A program made the translations under genes and the position numbers. DNA of 64,000 nucleotides from Bryobacterales bacterium (GTDB lineage: Bacteria; Acidobacteriota; Terriglobia; Bryobacterales; UBA6623), in contig JAJDTX010000101.1 in NCBI GenBank assembly GCA_022826925.1, positions 1-64,000 on the forward strand, written 5' to 3'. A model generated the notes under the pieces. The model was given only the letters and a program-made list of their open reading frames with translations. It did no database searches and was not told the DNA's origin. Each line of letters begins with the position of its first letter. Position 1 is the stretch's first letter. Shown piece by piece: positions 16,301 to 25,382 of the stretch.

Positions 16301-16645
16301 GACCGCTGGTAGGTTCGGCAGCGCATCAGGATCGTGTGCGAGATGACGGAGCGTCACCAGCGTATGAGTCTTGCCGCCACCGTATGTCAACTCCAGCTGC
16401 CGCACTGCCTTCGTGTTCTGACCAGCAAGCCGCAGCACAACATCTCTTGCTAGCTCGCGGAGCGAGAACGTCGGGAAGGTCAATGCGAAGAACTGGGCCG
16501 GATCCTCGTAGATTGGCCGTGTGCCGCGCTGCATCATCACGTCGTGCAGATCGGCTGCGAATTCGGCCAGCGAAAGCTCGCCGGTGCGCAGATCGTCGCG
16601 CAGGGACACCACTTGGTGCCACGGGGTCCAAGGGAGTTGTTGCAT
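13331..16645 (-). CDS. DUF499 family ATPase
   Basis: 1,104 residues. The N-terminal half is a P-loop NTPase: Walker A at about 86-94 (LTYGGGKTHTL) and Walker B with Asp214-Glu215 (LVLIDEVLMF). DUF499 proteins are large ATPases found next to DUF1156 methylases and helicases in loci thought to act in defence or DNA modification; their biochemical role is not established. The C-terminal half (about 600-1104) has no clear motif and ends in a basic tail (LQLRKKRVGR). GGAGAG lies about 8 nt before the ATG. It is the last gene of the island and sits 0.6 kb behind the truncated ATPase, a gap unusually large for this locus, where most genes overlap. Confidence 0.85.
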   Translation of the reverse strand: MQQLPWTPWHQVVSLRDDLRTGELSLAEFAADLHDVMMQRGTRPIYEDPAQFFALTFPTFSLRELARDVVLRLAGQNTKAVRQLELTYGGGKTHTLVTLRHLAHDPDALPNLPAVEQFKSHIGAPLAPARVAALAFDKLDVEKGMEVRGPQGELRWLKHPWSVLAFQIAGAAGIRALHAEGLDEERQTPPAEPLLVHLLARPQSEGLATLVLIDEVLMFARGKVAADEVWRGRLVDFFQHLCQAVTKVDRCALIASLLASDPTTSDEVGKKLSGQIAAIFNRQKEEGVQPVQREDVAEVLRRRFFTSESIADTSRFLPHVTTIVNNLAALDDDVRKDRKNAEARFRSGYPFHPDLTDFFYTRWTQLDKFQRTRGILRTFAIALRDAEQWDLAPLVGPNVFLAAPDHAGISEAARELTGIATRELTEGRGHDWSAILEGELAKAQDIQSDQSALQGRELEQAVCTVFLGSQPIGQKAHTQDLVGLLGAARPDRIELEQALRRWTEVSWFLDENEFESGTPIDGGPPPLPKAWRLGNRPNLKQMHYDACTNRVSAEEVEQKLLQDVRATKSLTEGAKSYGVRVHMLPEQSSDIADDGEFHFAILTPKAVSTTREASSMACRFINETTGPDRPRIRRNALVLVAPSADGLDVVQSRVREYLGWLDVQTQLKDQESDAVRDQRLATWTAEARRRIAEAIQQAWSVVVSVSPENKIHAFRVTAGTGPLFVTIKADKRSRIQDSAINAEALLPGGPYDVWREDEPSRRVKDLVNAFAENPKLPKMLRAQEILATIDRGVHDGLFVASLMRPDRSIKTWWRTPIDEPALAEPALEVFLPSRATLSDIAPSVLSPEALPGLWTGASITVSDVVDYFKGGRTVMVPRDGYDEPVDIPACPSERVKEAIQLAVEGGSLWLLNGPSSFQGEALPAGLLTETATLQAPMEPLPVQRLMPDAVADAWVAGETNVTALATALAGQEGNPLPWTVLRQSIDAAITARWLEVVPGSGTWPCDLAAAKEVKLRTPSKTPPPPPGPEVYLGSARLEPNELQDFADALDEIVQAAVGVGLEFRLEIQLGDEARNVPPGTVDKINESIGEICPGLQLRKKRVGR

Positions 16646-16894
16646 TATTCTCTCTCCAATCCAAGGCAGCGAATTATCTTTGGCTTCACCCAGAATCGCT
16701 TGCTTGAAGACTCAAGGGGCAACGCTTGCAATCCGGGATCAGGCCCACAACACCTGTCGACGCAACGGCGTTGGTCGTACTTTGTGTGTTGTCGCTGTGG
16801 ACATGACAAGCCTCCTGCCTTTGAATCTGTACCGCCATTGGCTAGTCTGTGCAAGTACTGTCCCCTAACGGCAACCGAATGCCATGCGTTCACC

Positions 16895-17281
16895 CTAGTC
16901 AGCGTAGCCACGTGAAGCGCGATGTGTGTCCCGTCGTCTCAGATCAAAGGGTCGCCAGCAGCAAGATTGCTGGGAGAGGCGGCCTTTGGGTCGTCGGACG
17001 AGTTCTCTTAGCGAGCACAGCGAGAGCCAGCATCGTTTCGTATCTCGCCAGACACTACGACGCGCTAGCGCCCCAAAAAATCTCGAAGTCGCAGAGCCTA
17101 CGGGCGGGCAGAATGGCATCATGTGAGCGTCAGTGGTTGAAGCCGAACGTGTGAAGTTCCCGAAAGCGTTGCGGAGCAGCGTCTTGCCACTCGCGTTCGT
17201 GCGCACGAGTACGGAGAACGGACCGAAACTGAATTTCTCACCGAATCTCGGGAGAGCGAAGTGGTGCGATGACACGCTCAT
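16895..17281 (-). pseudogene. Truncated AAA ATPase gene (Walker A region only)
   Basis: The ATG at 17281 overlaps the stop of the receiver-like gene as ATGA, like the two upstream junctions. The first 45 codons read as the start of an SMC/RecF-like 'predicted ATPase': FALPRFGEKFSFGPFSVLV, then RTNASGKTLLRNAF. That is a P-loop in which the first Gly of GxxxxGKT has become Arg. From about 17146 the frame becomes unlike any ATPase and stops at 16895, without Walker B or signature motifs. I infer that the gene was cut by deletion or insertion; the remaining DNA to 16646 holds no recognisable part of it. Confidence 0.65.
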
Positions 17282-18519
17282 TGTTCGTCCTCCCCAAGGT
17301 TTCGCGTTGCCGCGATGCGAACAGCATCTTCCGGAATGCGGGGCAGCCCCTGCCTTTGCAGATAAAGGCCAAACCGCTGCTGAACCCTGGTCACGTATGG
17401 GTGCAGCAATCGGCCAACGCGCTTTTCCTTCAGGCAACAGAACTTTTCGATTCGGAGTTTCCTAAAGTCGAACCGAACACTCCTGCCTTCATGCACGGAG
17501 AATACGATGTGCTCCCATACCCTTTCGGTAAAGTGCCCTGCATCATACTTTTGATCGAGTTCGGTGTCTGGAATCCTCTTCCCTTCGATGCAATACAGTT
17601 CAATGTCACCATTCTCCTGTCCGTTCCTAGGGACGCAGTCGCAATCGGGCCGGAGGTTCAGCAGAAACTTCTGTTTGGGCAACTGAAACATATCGCCACA
17701 TCCAATCTCGTCTTCGATCAGAACTTGCTGCGGCCGGAAACTGATTTCGCCAATCAGAGCCCGTACCTCCTCCTTTGGAACCTCGGAATTGGCGACACCA
17801 AGAATTTCCTCGTTGAACTCGGCCGTCTGCATGCGCCCGCGGAGGTTGTCGTTAACGAGATGCGTAAGCGAAGAACTCGGGTCTACTCCGTCATCCTTGT
17901 ACGCTTTCCAGAACACTCGTGGCCAATCCGGGCTTCTGGCGTACATCGCTCCGAACAACTCCTTCCTTGCGGCGTGAAAGGCGCTCTCCCACACCTTCAG
18001 GGCGTACACCGACGCGTTTTGCCGCAACCACTGCTCGATCTCGCTGAATTCGACCGAGCCGTCAGTCAATAGGCTGGCTTTGTTACGAACGAAAACGAAA
18101 TTCTTCTCGCGCGATTCATCCGAGAAGATTCTGTCCGGCAGCTCGTCCACAACGTCGTCCTCACTCTCGTTGGTGAAGATGAGGACTGGCACAAAGTGGT
18201 CCCTAGCCGCTTCTAGGAACTGGATGTTCTTCTTAATGCCTTCTTGTTCGATTTGAGAGGCATCGAGGGAGGCATCGGTCGACCACATCTTCCAATCCAA
18301 TAGGACGAAGCTTGCTGACCGCAGCAGGCTTGGCCATGTCTTGCTGGCAGGCATCTCCCGCGTGGTGTAACACGCTAGGTCCCATTCGCCTTCGATTTGT
18401 CCGACGATCTCGTTGATCGGATCTACATGGGCGTCCTCGTCATACTGGTCCTCGGTGGCAGCATCGACCTTGTCATCGATGACTACTCCGATACCCGACA
18501 TCAGGTCTTTGAGTTTCAT
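17278..18519 (-). CDS. Receiver-like response regulator partner of the dual-GHKL kinase
   Basis: 413 residues. The N-terminal 160 residues have the pattern of a phosphoacceptor receiver domain with long insertions: an acidic pair Asp15-Asp16 (VVIDDKV), a candidate phospho-Asp75 after a hydrophobic strand (SFVLLDWKM), Thr116 (VPVLIFTNE) and Lys147 (VRNKASLL). The remaining 250 residues have no recognised output domain and contain several Cys and Trp residues (CDCVPRN, EKFCCLKEKR); no helix-turn-helix is obvious. Its start overlaps the kinase stop as ATGA, and its own stop overlaps the ATPase remnant as ATGA. This is a predicted cytoplasmic two-component partner with an unknown effector half. 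Confidence 0.65.
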   Translation of the reverse strand: MKLKDLMSGIGVVIDDKVDAATEDQYDEDAHVDPINEIVGQIEGEWDLACYTTREMPASKTWPSLLRSASFVLLDWKMWSTDASLDASQIEQEGIKKNIQFLEAARDHFVPVLIFTNESEDDVVDELPDRIFSDESREKNFVFVRNKASLLTDGSVEFSEIEQWLRQNASVYALKVWESAFHAARKELFGAMYARSPDWPRVFWKAYKDDGVDPSSSLTHLVNDNLRGRMQTAEFNEEILGVANSEVPKEEVRALIGEISFRPQQVLIEDEIGCGDMFQLPKQKFLLNLRPDCDCVPRNGQENGDIELYCIEGKRIPDTELDQKYDAGHFTERVWEHIVFSVHEGRSVRFDFRKLRIEKFCCLKEKRVGRLLHPYVTRVQQRFGLYLQRQGLPRIPEDAVRIAATRNLGEDEQ

Positions 18520-20744
18520 GAACTGTCTTCCTGCTTGAAGCTGACGACGATGTTGGCGCCACTCAGAACTCTCTGCTGTTTGTCACCGACATCAATGCGG
18601 TAGCCGTGCCGCTCCAAAAGCCGTCGTGCGATATATAGACCTAGGCCTCGTCCACTCTCTCCCTTACCCGAATAAAACGGCTCGAAGATGTATGGGAGAT
18701 CGTCAGGATCGATGCCGGGACCGCTGTCGGAAAAGATCATGGTCCCCTGATTCCCGTCAGTCGTCAGGCAAATTCTGCGCTCCGCTGGACCGACGGCTTC
18801 CAGCCAGTAACAGGCGTTGTCGAACAAGTTGACCAGAACCTGCATGACCGCGCCATCGGTCGTGTTGGCCATCAACGACGATTCGCCCACTTTCTCATGC
18901 CAGAATTTGATGTTTCGTTGTTCAAGCAAAGTCTTGTAGATCTTATGGACTCGCTTGATCACTGGTTCGATTCGGAGAACCTTTCGGCGTCGCCGCGACG
19001 ATTTGAACAGGACTTGGACCTCTTTCATGCTGTCTGTGATCTGCCGAAGTACGCGGAGCAACATGTCCGCTTGGTCCCGCATTTCACAGCCTTCCGGGCC
19101 GGCCGACTGAGTGAGGTCCTTGGCAATTACCCGGGCGCGATTTACCAGAAGCATGATGTCATGGGACGCCATTTCGACAGAGAGCCCGACGCCCGCAAGA
19201 TCCTCGGTTGTCTCGGCACGCTGGGACAGATATTTCCGTTCTTGCCCGTAGGAAGTGGAGACAGCGGCTACTCGCCCCGCTAGCGCTTTGTGTCCCGACT
19301 TTTCCAAACCATCCTGCAATTCTGCCAAGCCCCGAGTCACCTCGTCGTCGCGCACAGCGCGAGCAGCGTCGCGCTGCTTCTGTTTCTGCTGATACCGAGC
19401 GAACGGGTACTGCTTAACGTATGAGAGAAAGAGTTGCATAAGGAATACGAGATCCCGGGCCGCGCCCCCGGATTCGATTAATCCTTCGCGGTTTGTCTTG
19501 TCCCTTAGGTTCGGATTGCCCTTCTGAGTAATGTCGATCCAGCCGATGAGTTGGTCGTTACTGAAGAAATTGCCCGCCCGACCCGTGCCACGGGTCACGT
19601 CAATGTTCAACCAGTCATCGTCTGGATCCCCATAGGGATACACGCGCATGTCGTCACGGTAGAGGTAGACCCGGTGTTCCTTGAGTCGATCCTTTTCGGT
19701 TTGAGCCAGCATGTAGCGCCCGTCGATACCTCGGGAGAAGTCGAAGACATAGAAATTGAACTTGAAATCACCGCATGCGTATTCGCTCCCAGTCGGAGCA
19801 AACATCGATATCTGTCCAGGCATGGTGCCGGAAGCCCTGCCGTGGCGTTGACGCCACACCCAAAGACCCATAATCTTCGGGTCCGTCAGCGTGACTTCGC
19901 CGGGTGTGTCGTTAATCTGGAAGGCGAATCGACTCCCCGAAGAGCGAAAGCTGCCAGAGATGTTTAGGACGGCCTTGTCCTCAATCAACGCCTTGAGCGA
20001 TTCGGCGTCTTCGGTCACGACGGATCGCGGTTTCCCATTGCACAGAATCGCGACGTCAAAACGGTCGGATGTCTTACGTCCGGTGAGCCGTGACACGGGA
20101 TCCGTCAGATTGGAGACGTCCCGGCACAGTTCCGTGACGATGCTGTTGTCCCAGGCCCCTTTCAGATTCCGAACCTCAATCACTGTTCCTTGGCCATCTT
20201 TGTCGGACAGTAGATTCGGAGTAGATTCCAAACAATTGATCTCTATCTCATCTAGAAATATCTCCTTCAAATGATCGTTTTCCGATACGAAATCGTCATC
20301 AAACCTCGAGAAATCATATGTCAGCCTCATTTCGGAATCTGCCCCGCTTTGGCGTGTGGTGACCGTGATCACTTTCCCCAGTTTCAGAACGGCAAAACGA
20401 CCAATCCCTTTTTCACCCTGAATCACTCGATTTTTGTTAGGGGATCTCTCTTTTCCCTTCCGTTTGTCGAGATATTTATGGGGCGCGGCAGGGTTCATCC
20501 ACCGAGTTCGTACAGTCTCGGGTGACATACCCACGCCGTCATCTTGCACCACGATACGGGAATCGTCATCGTGCGCCATGTCGTCACGAAAATTCTCGAA
20601 TCTCACCTCGACGCGACTCGCGTCAGCGTCGTAGGCGTTCTTGATCAACTCCACCAATGCGATCCGTTCGTTCTTGATCAACTGGTCGCCCAACATCGTC
20701 AACAGCCGGGCATAGGGGCGGATTTGCAGAACCTCCGACTTCAT
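18516..20744 (-). CDS. Soluble sensor histidine kinase with two GHKL ATPase domains
   Basis: 742 residues. The N-terminus (about 20-130) is an Hsp90/MORC-type GHKL ATPase: ELIKNAYDAD (Glu32, Asn35), DDGVGM (68-73) and GEKGIGR (110-116). A middle region (about 200-500) follows. A dimerisation/phosphoacceptor helix has VEMASHDIMLL with His528 as candidate, and the C-terminus (about 610-742) is a second GHKL domain of histidine-kinase type: N-box NLFDNACYW, DSGPGI, FEPFYSGK and GRGLGLYIARRL. No transmembrane helix or signal peptide is present, so any stimulus is intracellular. The ATG at 20744 overlaps the methyltransferase stop as ATGA; I rejected longer starts inside that gene. Confidence 0.8.
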   Translation of the reverse strand: MKSEVLQIRPYARLLTMLGDQLIKNERIALVELIKNAYDADASRVEVRFENFRDDMAHDDDSRIVVQDDGVGMSPETVRTRWMNPAAPHKYLDKRKGKERSPNKNRVIQGEKGIGRFAVLKLGKVITVTTRQSGADSEMRLTYDFSRFDDDFVSENDHLKEIFLDEIEINCLESTPNLLSDKDGQGTVIEVRNLKGAWDNSIVTELCRDVSNLTDPVSRLTGRKTSDRFDVAILCNGKPRSVVTEDAESLKALIEDKAVLNISGSFRSSGSRFAFQINDTPGEVTLTDPKIMGLWVWRQRHGRASGTMPGQISMFAPTGSEYACGDFKFNFYVFDFSRGIDGRYMLAQTEKDRLKEHRVYLYRDDMRVYPYGDPDDDWLNIDVTRGTGRAGNFFSNDQLIGWIDITQKGNPNLRDKTNREGLIESGGAARDLVFLMQLFLSYVKQYPFARYQQKQKQRDAARAVRDDEVTRGLAELQDGLEKSGHKALAGRVAAVSTSYGQERKYLSQRAETTEDLAGVGLSVEMASHDIMLLVNRARVIAKDLTQSAGPEGCEMRDQADMLLRVLRQITDSMKEVQVLFKSSRRRRKVLRIEPVIKRVHKIYKTLLEQRNIKFWHEKVGESSLMANTTDGAVMQVLVNLFDNACYWLEAVGPAERRICLTTDGNQGTMIFSDSGPGIDPDDLPYIFEPFYSGKGESGRGLGLYIARRLLERHGYRIDVGDKQQRVLSGANIVVSFKQEDSS

Positions 20745-22033
20745 GACCGTCTCCCAACGACGACGAACTCCTCGCCGTACACCTCGCGCGCCGTTAAATC
20801 TCGCGTGAACCGGCCACGCGCATCGCGATACGGCGTCATGGTCTTCAATGAGACCTTGCGGCGTGTAGAGGCGATGTCGCAAAAACCCGCGCGATCCATA
20901 CATCTCGCCAGATGCGCGGCATTGTCGATCCGAATGCCCTTGTATTCGGTGTTGCCGATCACGAAAACCGCCATGCCGCCTGTGTTCAACATTCTCCAGC
21001 ACTTAGCCACAGCCTTATCTACGTCGAGAAAATACCGTGCCACCGAATGCGCCTTGTGCCGACACTCGCTCAGCAGGCCCTGATACATTTCCGCAGTAGT
21101 CGTTCCGAGGCTCTCAATGGCTTCTAGTGAAGGCGGTCCGACGCCATACTGGTTGCCCAGCATTCCCCTGCGGAGTTCGCGATAGTCAGTAGCGCTGCGC
21201 AACCACAGCGTCGATAGTTGATGAATGTCCGCGTAGTTATACGAAGTGACGTACGGCGGACTGGTGACGATGAGATCCACCAAGCAGGACGGTTTCTCCG
21301 ATGCGAGAAAGTCCTGAGTGCGAATCCGGACCGTCTGGCCGCGAGCAGGGAAAAGGTTGGCGCCACACGCTTTCTGCATCTGGTTGAACTGATCCTCGAA
21401 GGCCTCCATTACGCCACGCGGGGACTTGTGCGGGTCGAGCTGCGCCTTAATTGACTTGGTCAGCCATCTGGAGGTCGGTTTCAGGATGTTTGAGAATCCG
21501 CATAGAAAGAACGCCCGATATGGACTCTTGGCCGGCGTGAATTGACGGATCGAGCGGTCGAGCCGGATCAGGTCGTCTATGTTGCGCTCCTCGAACCAGT
21601 AACGTATGCGATCGCTGATTCGCGCGCGGTCTTCCATTGACGGCTTGGTGCTGCGAAACCCCTCTTGGATAGCCTCGAAGTACCGAACGAGAGCGGGGCC
21701 CCTGTAGTGCCGGGTCTTGACTTTCGCGATCAATGTGGCGACGGGATTAATGTCGCACCCCCAAAAGCTCTTGCCCCTTCGTTTCGCTTCCACCGCCGTA
21801 GTGCCGCAACCGCAGAATACGTCTGCCACGACCTTCACATCGACACCGTTCCGTTTGGCGTGTTCCAATGCCTTCGTCGTAATGAAGCTAGGGAACTTTG
21901 CTGGGTAGCTGTGAATCCTGTGAATCGGATCCTCTCTACTATCTCTGCGATCTCCGAAATCCCAGTATGACGCCGAAACTGGAGAGCAGTTTGAGGCACT
22001 TGTCGTCGATGACGCTTTCAGGACAGAACTCAT
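20741..22033 (-). CDS. SPPY-type DNA methyltransferase (N4-cytosine/N6-adenine)
   Basis: About 430 residues from the ATG at 22033 (a GTG at 22069 adds 12). Motif I is VFCGCGTTAVEAKRRG, binding S-adenosylmethionine; the catalytic motif IV is TSPPYVTSYN, as in exocyclic amino methyltransferases, more often m4C or m6A. Motif I precedes motif IV, the beta-like order. The N-terminus has HRIHSYPAKFPSF, seen in other methylases of this kind. No separate target-recognition domain is obvious. It is translationally coupled by ATGA to the dual-GHKL kinase and lies 157 nt after the DUF1156 methylase, so the island has two distinct methylases. Confidence 0.8.
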   Translation of the reverse strand: MSSVLKASSTTSASNCSPVSASYWDFGDRRDSREDPIHRIHSYPAKFPSFITTKALEHAKRNGVDVKVVADVFCGCGTTAVEAKRRGKSFWGCDINPVATLIAKVKTRHYRGPALVRYFEAIQEGFRSTKPSMEDRARISDRIRYWFEERNIDDLIRLDRSIRQFTPAKSPYRAFFLCGFSNILKPTSRWLTKSIKAQLDPHKSPRGVMEAFEDQFNQMQKACGANLFPARGQTVRIRTQDFLASEKPSCLVDLIVTSPPYVTSYNYADIHQLSTLWLRSATDYRELRRGMLGNQYGVGPPSLEAIESLGTTTAEMYQGLLSECRHKAHSVARYFLDVDKAVAKCWRMLNTGGMAVFVIGNTEYKGIRIDNAAHLARCMDRAGFCDIASTRRKVSLKTMTPYRDARGRFTRDLTAREVYGEEFVVVGRRS

Positions 22034-22190
22034 GGCTTCAACCGCACAGCCTGGTTGTCTGGCACGCACGACTCCGTTTCGGTCCGTTTGCGATCATGCA
22101 ATCGAGCCGCAGCATGCACGCCCGCGGGTAGTGAGTACTTACACGACGGTGCGAGCATGGTGTCCCTCGCTCGGTCACGAATTGCGGCTC

Positions 22191-25100
22191 CTACAGCGTC
22201 AACTGCCGCACGGGCCCAGTGTCGCTCCTAGTCAAGATATGATTCGACAGCGATTCTAACAGCGCACGCTCTTCGGAACCTGCGTCGGCCAGTTCGATCA
22301 AAGCTTGCAACACCCGTCCAAAGAGTGCATGGCGCTTGAGACCGTGATCGAGAAGGTAGGAGTTAACTTTCCCCTCGTCTCCGGCACGCCAGAGGTGCAT
22401 CAACCGATGCGCCTGATCAATCAATGGCGGCTGGCTACCATCGGACGGTCGATGCCCGAGCGACTTCGCCATTCTCCTGTTCCAACGTTTCAGCTTCACT
22501 TTGCTGCCGGTGCTACCGGAACCTCCTGCCGCACCCGCATCGCTGTCTGAGGACGGCGCGTCGTCGTCCAACTCGTCGGTCGAAGTGTGGCTGCCACGTG
22601 ACAGAATGTCGTGGCGGTCTGTCAAGTCCCGATCTGAGAGGTTACAAGAAATCGCATAGAGAATGCAGGCACCGATCGGGGCCTCGCCGAGACCGAAGTC
22701 GTTCCGGTGCAGCAGGTAGTATGTGGTGATGTCGTCAAGCCCACTGGTCGCCTCCGCGTCGCCATCGTGTGTCAGCACCCGGCCCACAACGAAGTCGACG
22801 ACGAACCGACGTACCTCCATGAGAAACTCCGATACCGTCATTTGCGAACCGATGGCATCGGCCTTCTTAACGACCGGGTATTTGGAAAACGCCTCAAGTG
22901 CCGGTCCTGTCGCTGCCCATACGAAGTCAGGGCCACGTATGCCAGCATCCCAGAAGTCGCGGAGCTGCTGCGAGATGTTCTCACGCATTTCTGCTAGCAC
23001 TGCGGCGTCCCAACCAACTCGCGTCGGCAGACGCTTGCGGCAGACGATCCAGATGGACGAGGCGAGCGCCGCAGAGGAGAGCGATCGCTGTCGGGTTTCC
23101 ATTTCCGTTCTGATGGGCCACGAGCCGACTACGACGAAGCCAGTCCGGATCAACGCTGAGACCAAAGTCTCCCACGCAGCGGGCGACTTATTCGCAAAGA
23201 CAACGATCAGTCGGCCTTCGTCCCGCAGAACCGTGTGAAACCGTGAGAACGCGCGTGCCATGCCGTCCTCGTAGTTCCGCTTTGATTCCTCACGGTTGCC
23301 GTTGAAACGGGCTGCGTCATCGATCAGTTCGCCGTCGTTAGCCGCAGCATTCCACTTCGGGCCGAGAGCCGTCTGAAACGCCGCATCGATTTCCGGGGTG
23401 AGCCCCCAAAGCACACGCCTTAGCCACACATGGAAGAAGTCCATCAAGTCGGAGTAGGGAATGGCATCGTAGTAGGGCGGATCTGTGCAGATCAGGTCGA
23501 AGCTGCCGCGAACCGCAGTAGTATCCCGCAGAGTCGTAGCGGACTGGTTTAGCACAACAGGTGCAGGTGCGTCGCGGGCGGCGACAAGCAGATGCTCACA
23601 GACGCGAGCGAGCCATTCAACCGACGCGACGAATCCACCTGTGGTGTTTGAAAGGGGGTTCACCTCGCAGAAGTCCCAGACCATGGGAAGTGCGAATCGG
23701 GCAAAGGTTTGCCTCAGCTTCTCGCCGCTGTTGTGCCAAGAACAGATCACGCTACTGTAGTCAGCAAACTTGCTTAGTGCGCACGAAACGTAGATCGAAT
23801 TCGCCTCGCGCCACGGCTCCGGACAGTCAGTCATGTCCTCGGTGAGATGGCGAATCTCTTGGACGATCGTGCCAAGTGCGAGGAGTTGGCGGTTTGTGAA
23901 CAGCTTGCGCCAAGAATCGAATCCGTAGCGCGGAATCCGCATTCCGAGGCTCTCCTCGCTCGGTGTAGGCTCCTCTGGTAATCCGAATGGAATCTCCTCA
24001 AAGAGTCGGTCGAGGTCTGCGTGCTCCACACGCGCTACTTGACGCTCGTTCTCCGTCGGCAGCCGGTACTCCTTCCCGTCTGGCCCATCGACCACAACCG
24101 CGGTCATGACCTCGCCCAGCCTCCCGGCTCGACCGTCGAGCCGAAGGTCTTCCATCGTCATGATGGTCGGGCACAGCGGACACGACAGGCCCGACCGGCT
24201 CATTGTTCCGCCGCCAATCTGCTTGTCGTGTTCACGCCGCTGTGCAGCGTTGCCTTTTCCCTGAGGCGCGTCCGGCTCGATGCCAAACACAATGCCGCTA
24301 CGCTCCGCGTTAGGCGTGATCTTCAGCAAGACGCGCTTGCGGTCCTTCTTCGCAAGCCACCGCGTCTTGAGCAGCGGGACTGTAGCGCGGCAGCCCTTAC
24401 AGCGGACCGTACGAGCCCACAAGTATGCAACGGTCGGTTTCGGAACCCAGCGTGGATTACCGGGATCTTCGAGCCAAGCAGCATCGAACTCCGAATTCAA
24501 CGATCGGACACTAGTGTTGCCGTCTTCGTCTGGGCTCAGCAGCGTCATCGGCCGTGGCTCAAACAGCCCGGCTCCCGGCTTCAGTGCTTGGAACGCCGCG
24601 TACGTCGGATAGCAGTCAGCGAGCCGTCGCCGTGCCTTTCTGAGGACTTCACGTCCCCATGCACGCACGTGCCAACCGAGATCCGCCTCCATCGTGGGCC
24701 CATCATGGAACAGTTCAGGCGTCGAGTCGCCGGAGGTACCGAAGCCAAGTTTCTTAAGTTCGAGCCTCAGTCCACGGCCTTTGAAACCCTTTGCCTTCAA
24801 GAGGCCAGCCATGAAGTCACGGTCCTGCAGTACAAAGGTCGGCAACGCCTTGGTCTGGCCCGCGAGGCTCCGGGGATAGTCGAGCGTGCATTTGAGGATG
24901 AACCACGCCACTGGGTTGATGTCGACCGCCGTGGCATCACAGCCTAGCCGCATGGCCTCCAATGGAATAGCGCCACCGCCTGCGAATGGGTCGAGCACCT
25001 TCGGAGCACGACCGCCGTACACCTCACGGATCTGCTCACGGAACCAGTCAAGATCCATCTCCTGCTCCCGCTTCCAGTGCAGAATCCCGCCTCGCGTCTC

Positions 25101-25382
25101 GCGCTTCCGCTTCGTGACCTGCTGCCCGCCGATGCGTTTGTCCTCCACGGTCTCTACGATCCTGCCCGCCATTCGCTCGTAAATCGCCTGCCGCTCTCGA
25201 TTGTTGGCGGGGTCAGGCGTAAGGGCTGCGATCAGCACCGCACGGCACGCTGCCAATGGTCGCCGCGCCGGCCAGATGTGTAGCGTCGAGATGTGTCCGT
25301 GGCGCACGCTCTTTTCGTGAACGGAGTCAATCGACGCCTGCTCCAACGGGAATGCAATTTCGATGGCGCGCTTGTCGTTCAC
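22191..25382 (-). CDS. DUF1156 DNA methylase
   Basis: 1,063 residues. The DUF1156 start (AFPLEQASIDSVHEKSVRHG at residues 10-29, then HIWPARRPL) is clear. Motif I is DPFAGGG (131-137) and the catalytic motif is CTDPPYYD (632-639). Between them is an insertion with two Cys pairs, CKGC (328-331) and CPLC (401-404), probably a zinc ribbon. Such large adenine-specific methylases accompany DUF499 proteins. I chose the GTG at 25382 because it overlaps the preceding TGA as GTGA and has GAGGGAG 7 nt upstream; the frame is open 10 codons further. The C-terminus is low complexity (SSDSDAGAAGGSGSTGSK), then basic. Confidence 0.9.
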   Translation of the reverse strand: MNDKRAIEIAFPLEQASIDSVHEKSVRHGHISTLHIWPARRPLAACRAVLIAALTPDPANNRERQAIYERMAGRIVETVEDKRIGGQQVTKRKRETRGGILHWKREQEMDLDWFREQIREVYGGRAPKVLDPFAGGGAIPLEAMRLGCDATAVDINPVAWFILKCTLDYPRSLAGQTKALPTFVLQDRDFMAGLLKAKGFKGRGLRLELKKLGFGTSGDSTPELFHDGPTMEADLGWHVRAWGREVLRKARRRLADCYPTYAAFQALKPGAGLFEPRPMTLLSPDEDGNTSVRSLNSEFDAAWLEDPGNPRWVPKPTVAYLWARTVRCKGCRATVPLLKTRWLAKKDRKRVLLKITPNAERSGIVFGIEPDAPQGKGNAAQRREHDKQIGGGTMSRSGLSCPLCPTIMTMEDLRLDGRAGRLGEVMTAVVVDGPDGKEYRLPTENERQVARVEHADLDRLFEEIPFGLPEEPTPSEESLGMRIPRYGFDSWRKLFTNRQLLALGTIVQEIRHLTEDMTDCPEPWREANSIYVSCALSKFADYSSVICSWHNSGEKLRQTFARFALPMVWDFCEVNPLSNTTGGFVASVEWLARVCEHLLVAARDAPAPVVLNQSATTLRDTTAVRGSFDLICTDPPYYDAIPYSDLMDFFHVWLRRVLWGLTPEIDAAFQTALGPKWNAAANDGELIDDAARFNGNREESKRNYEDGMARAFSRFHTVLRDEGRLIVVFANKSPAAWETLVSALIRTGFVVVGSWPIRTEMETRQRSLSSAALASSIWIVCRKRLPTRVGWDAAVLAEMRENISQQLRDFWDAGIRGPDFVWAATGPALEAFSKYPVVKKADAIGSQMTVSEFLMEVRRFVVDFVVGRVLTHDGDAEATSGLDDITTYYLLHRNDFGLGEAPIGACILYAISCNLSDRDLTDRHDILSRGSHTSTDELDDDAPSSDSDAGAAGGSGSTGSKVKLKRWNRRMAKSLGHRPSDGSQPPLIDQAHRLMHLWRAGDEGKVNSYLLDHGLKRHALFGRVLQALIELADAGSEERALLESLSNHILTRSDTGPVRQLTL

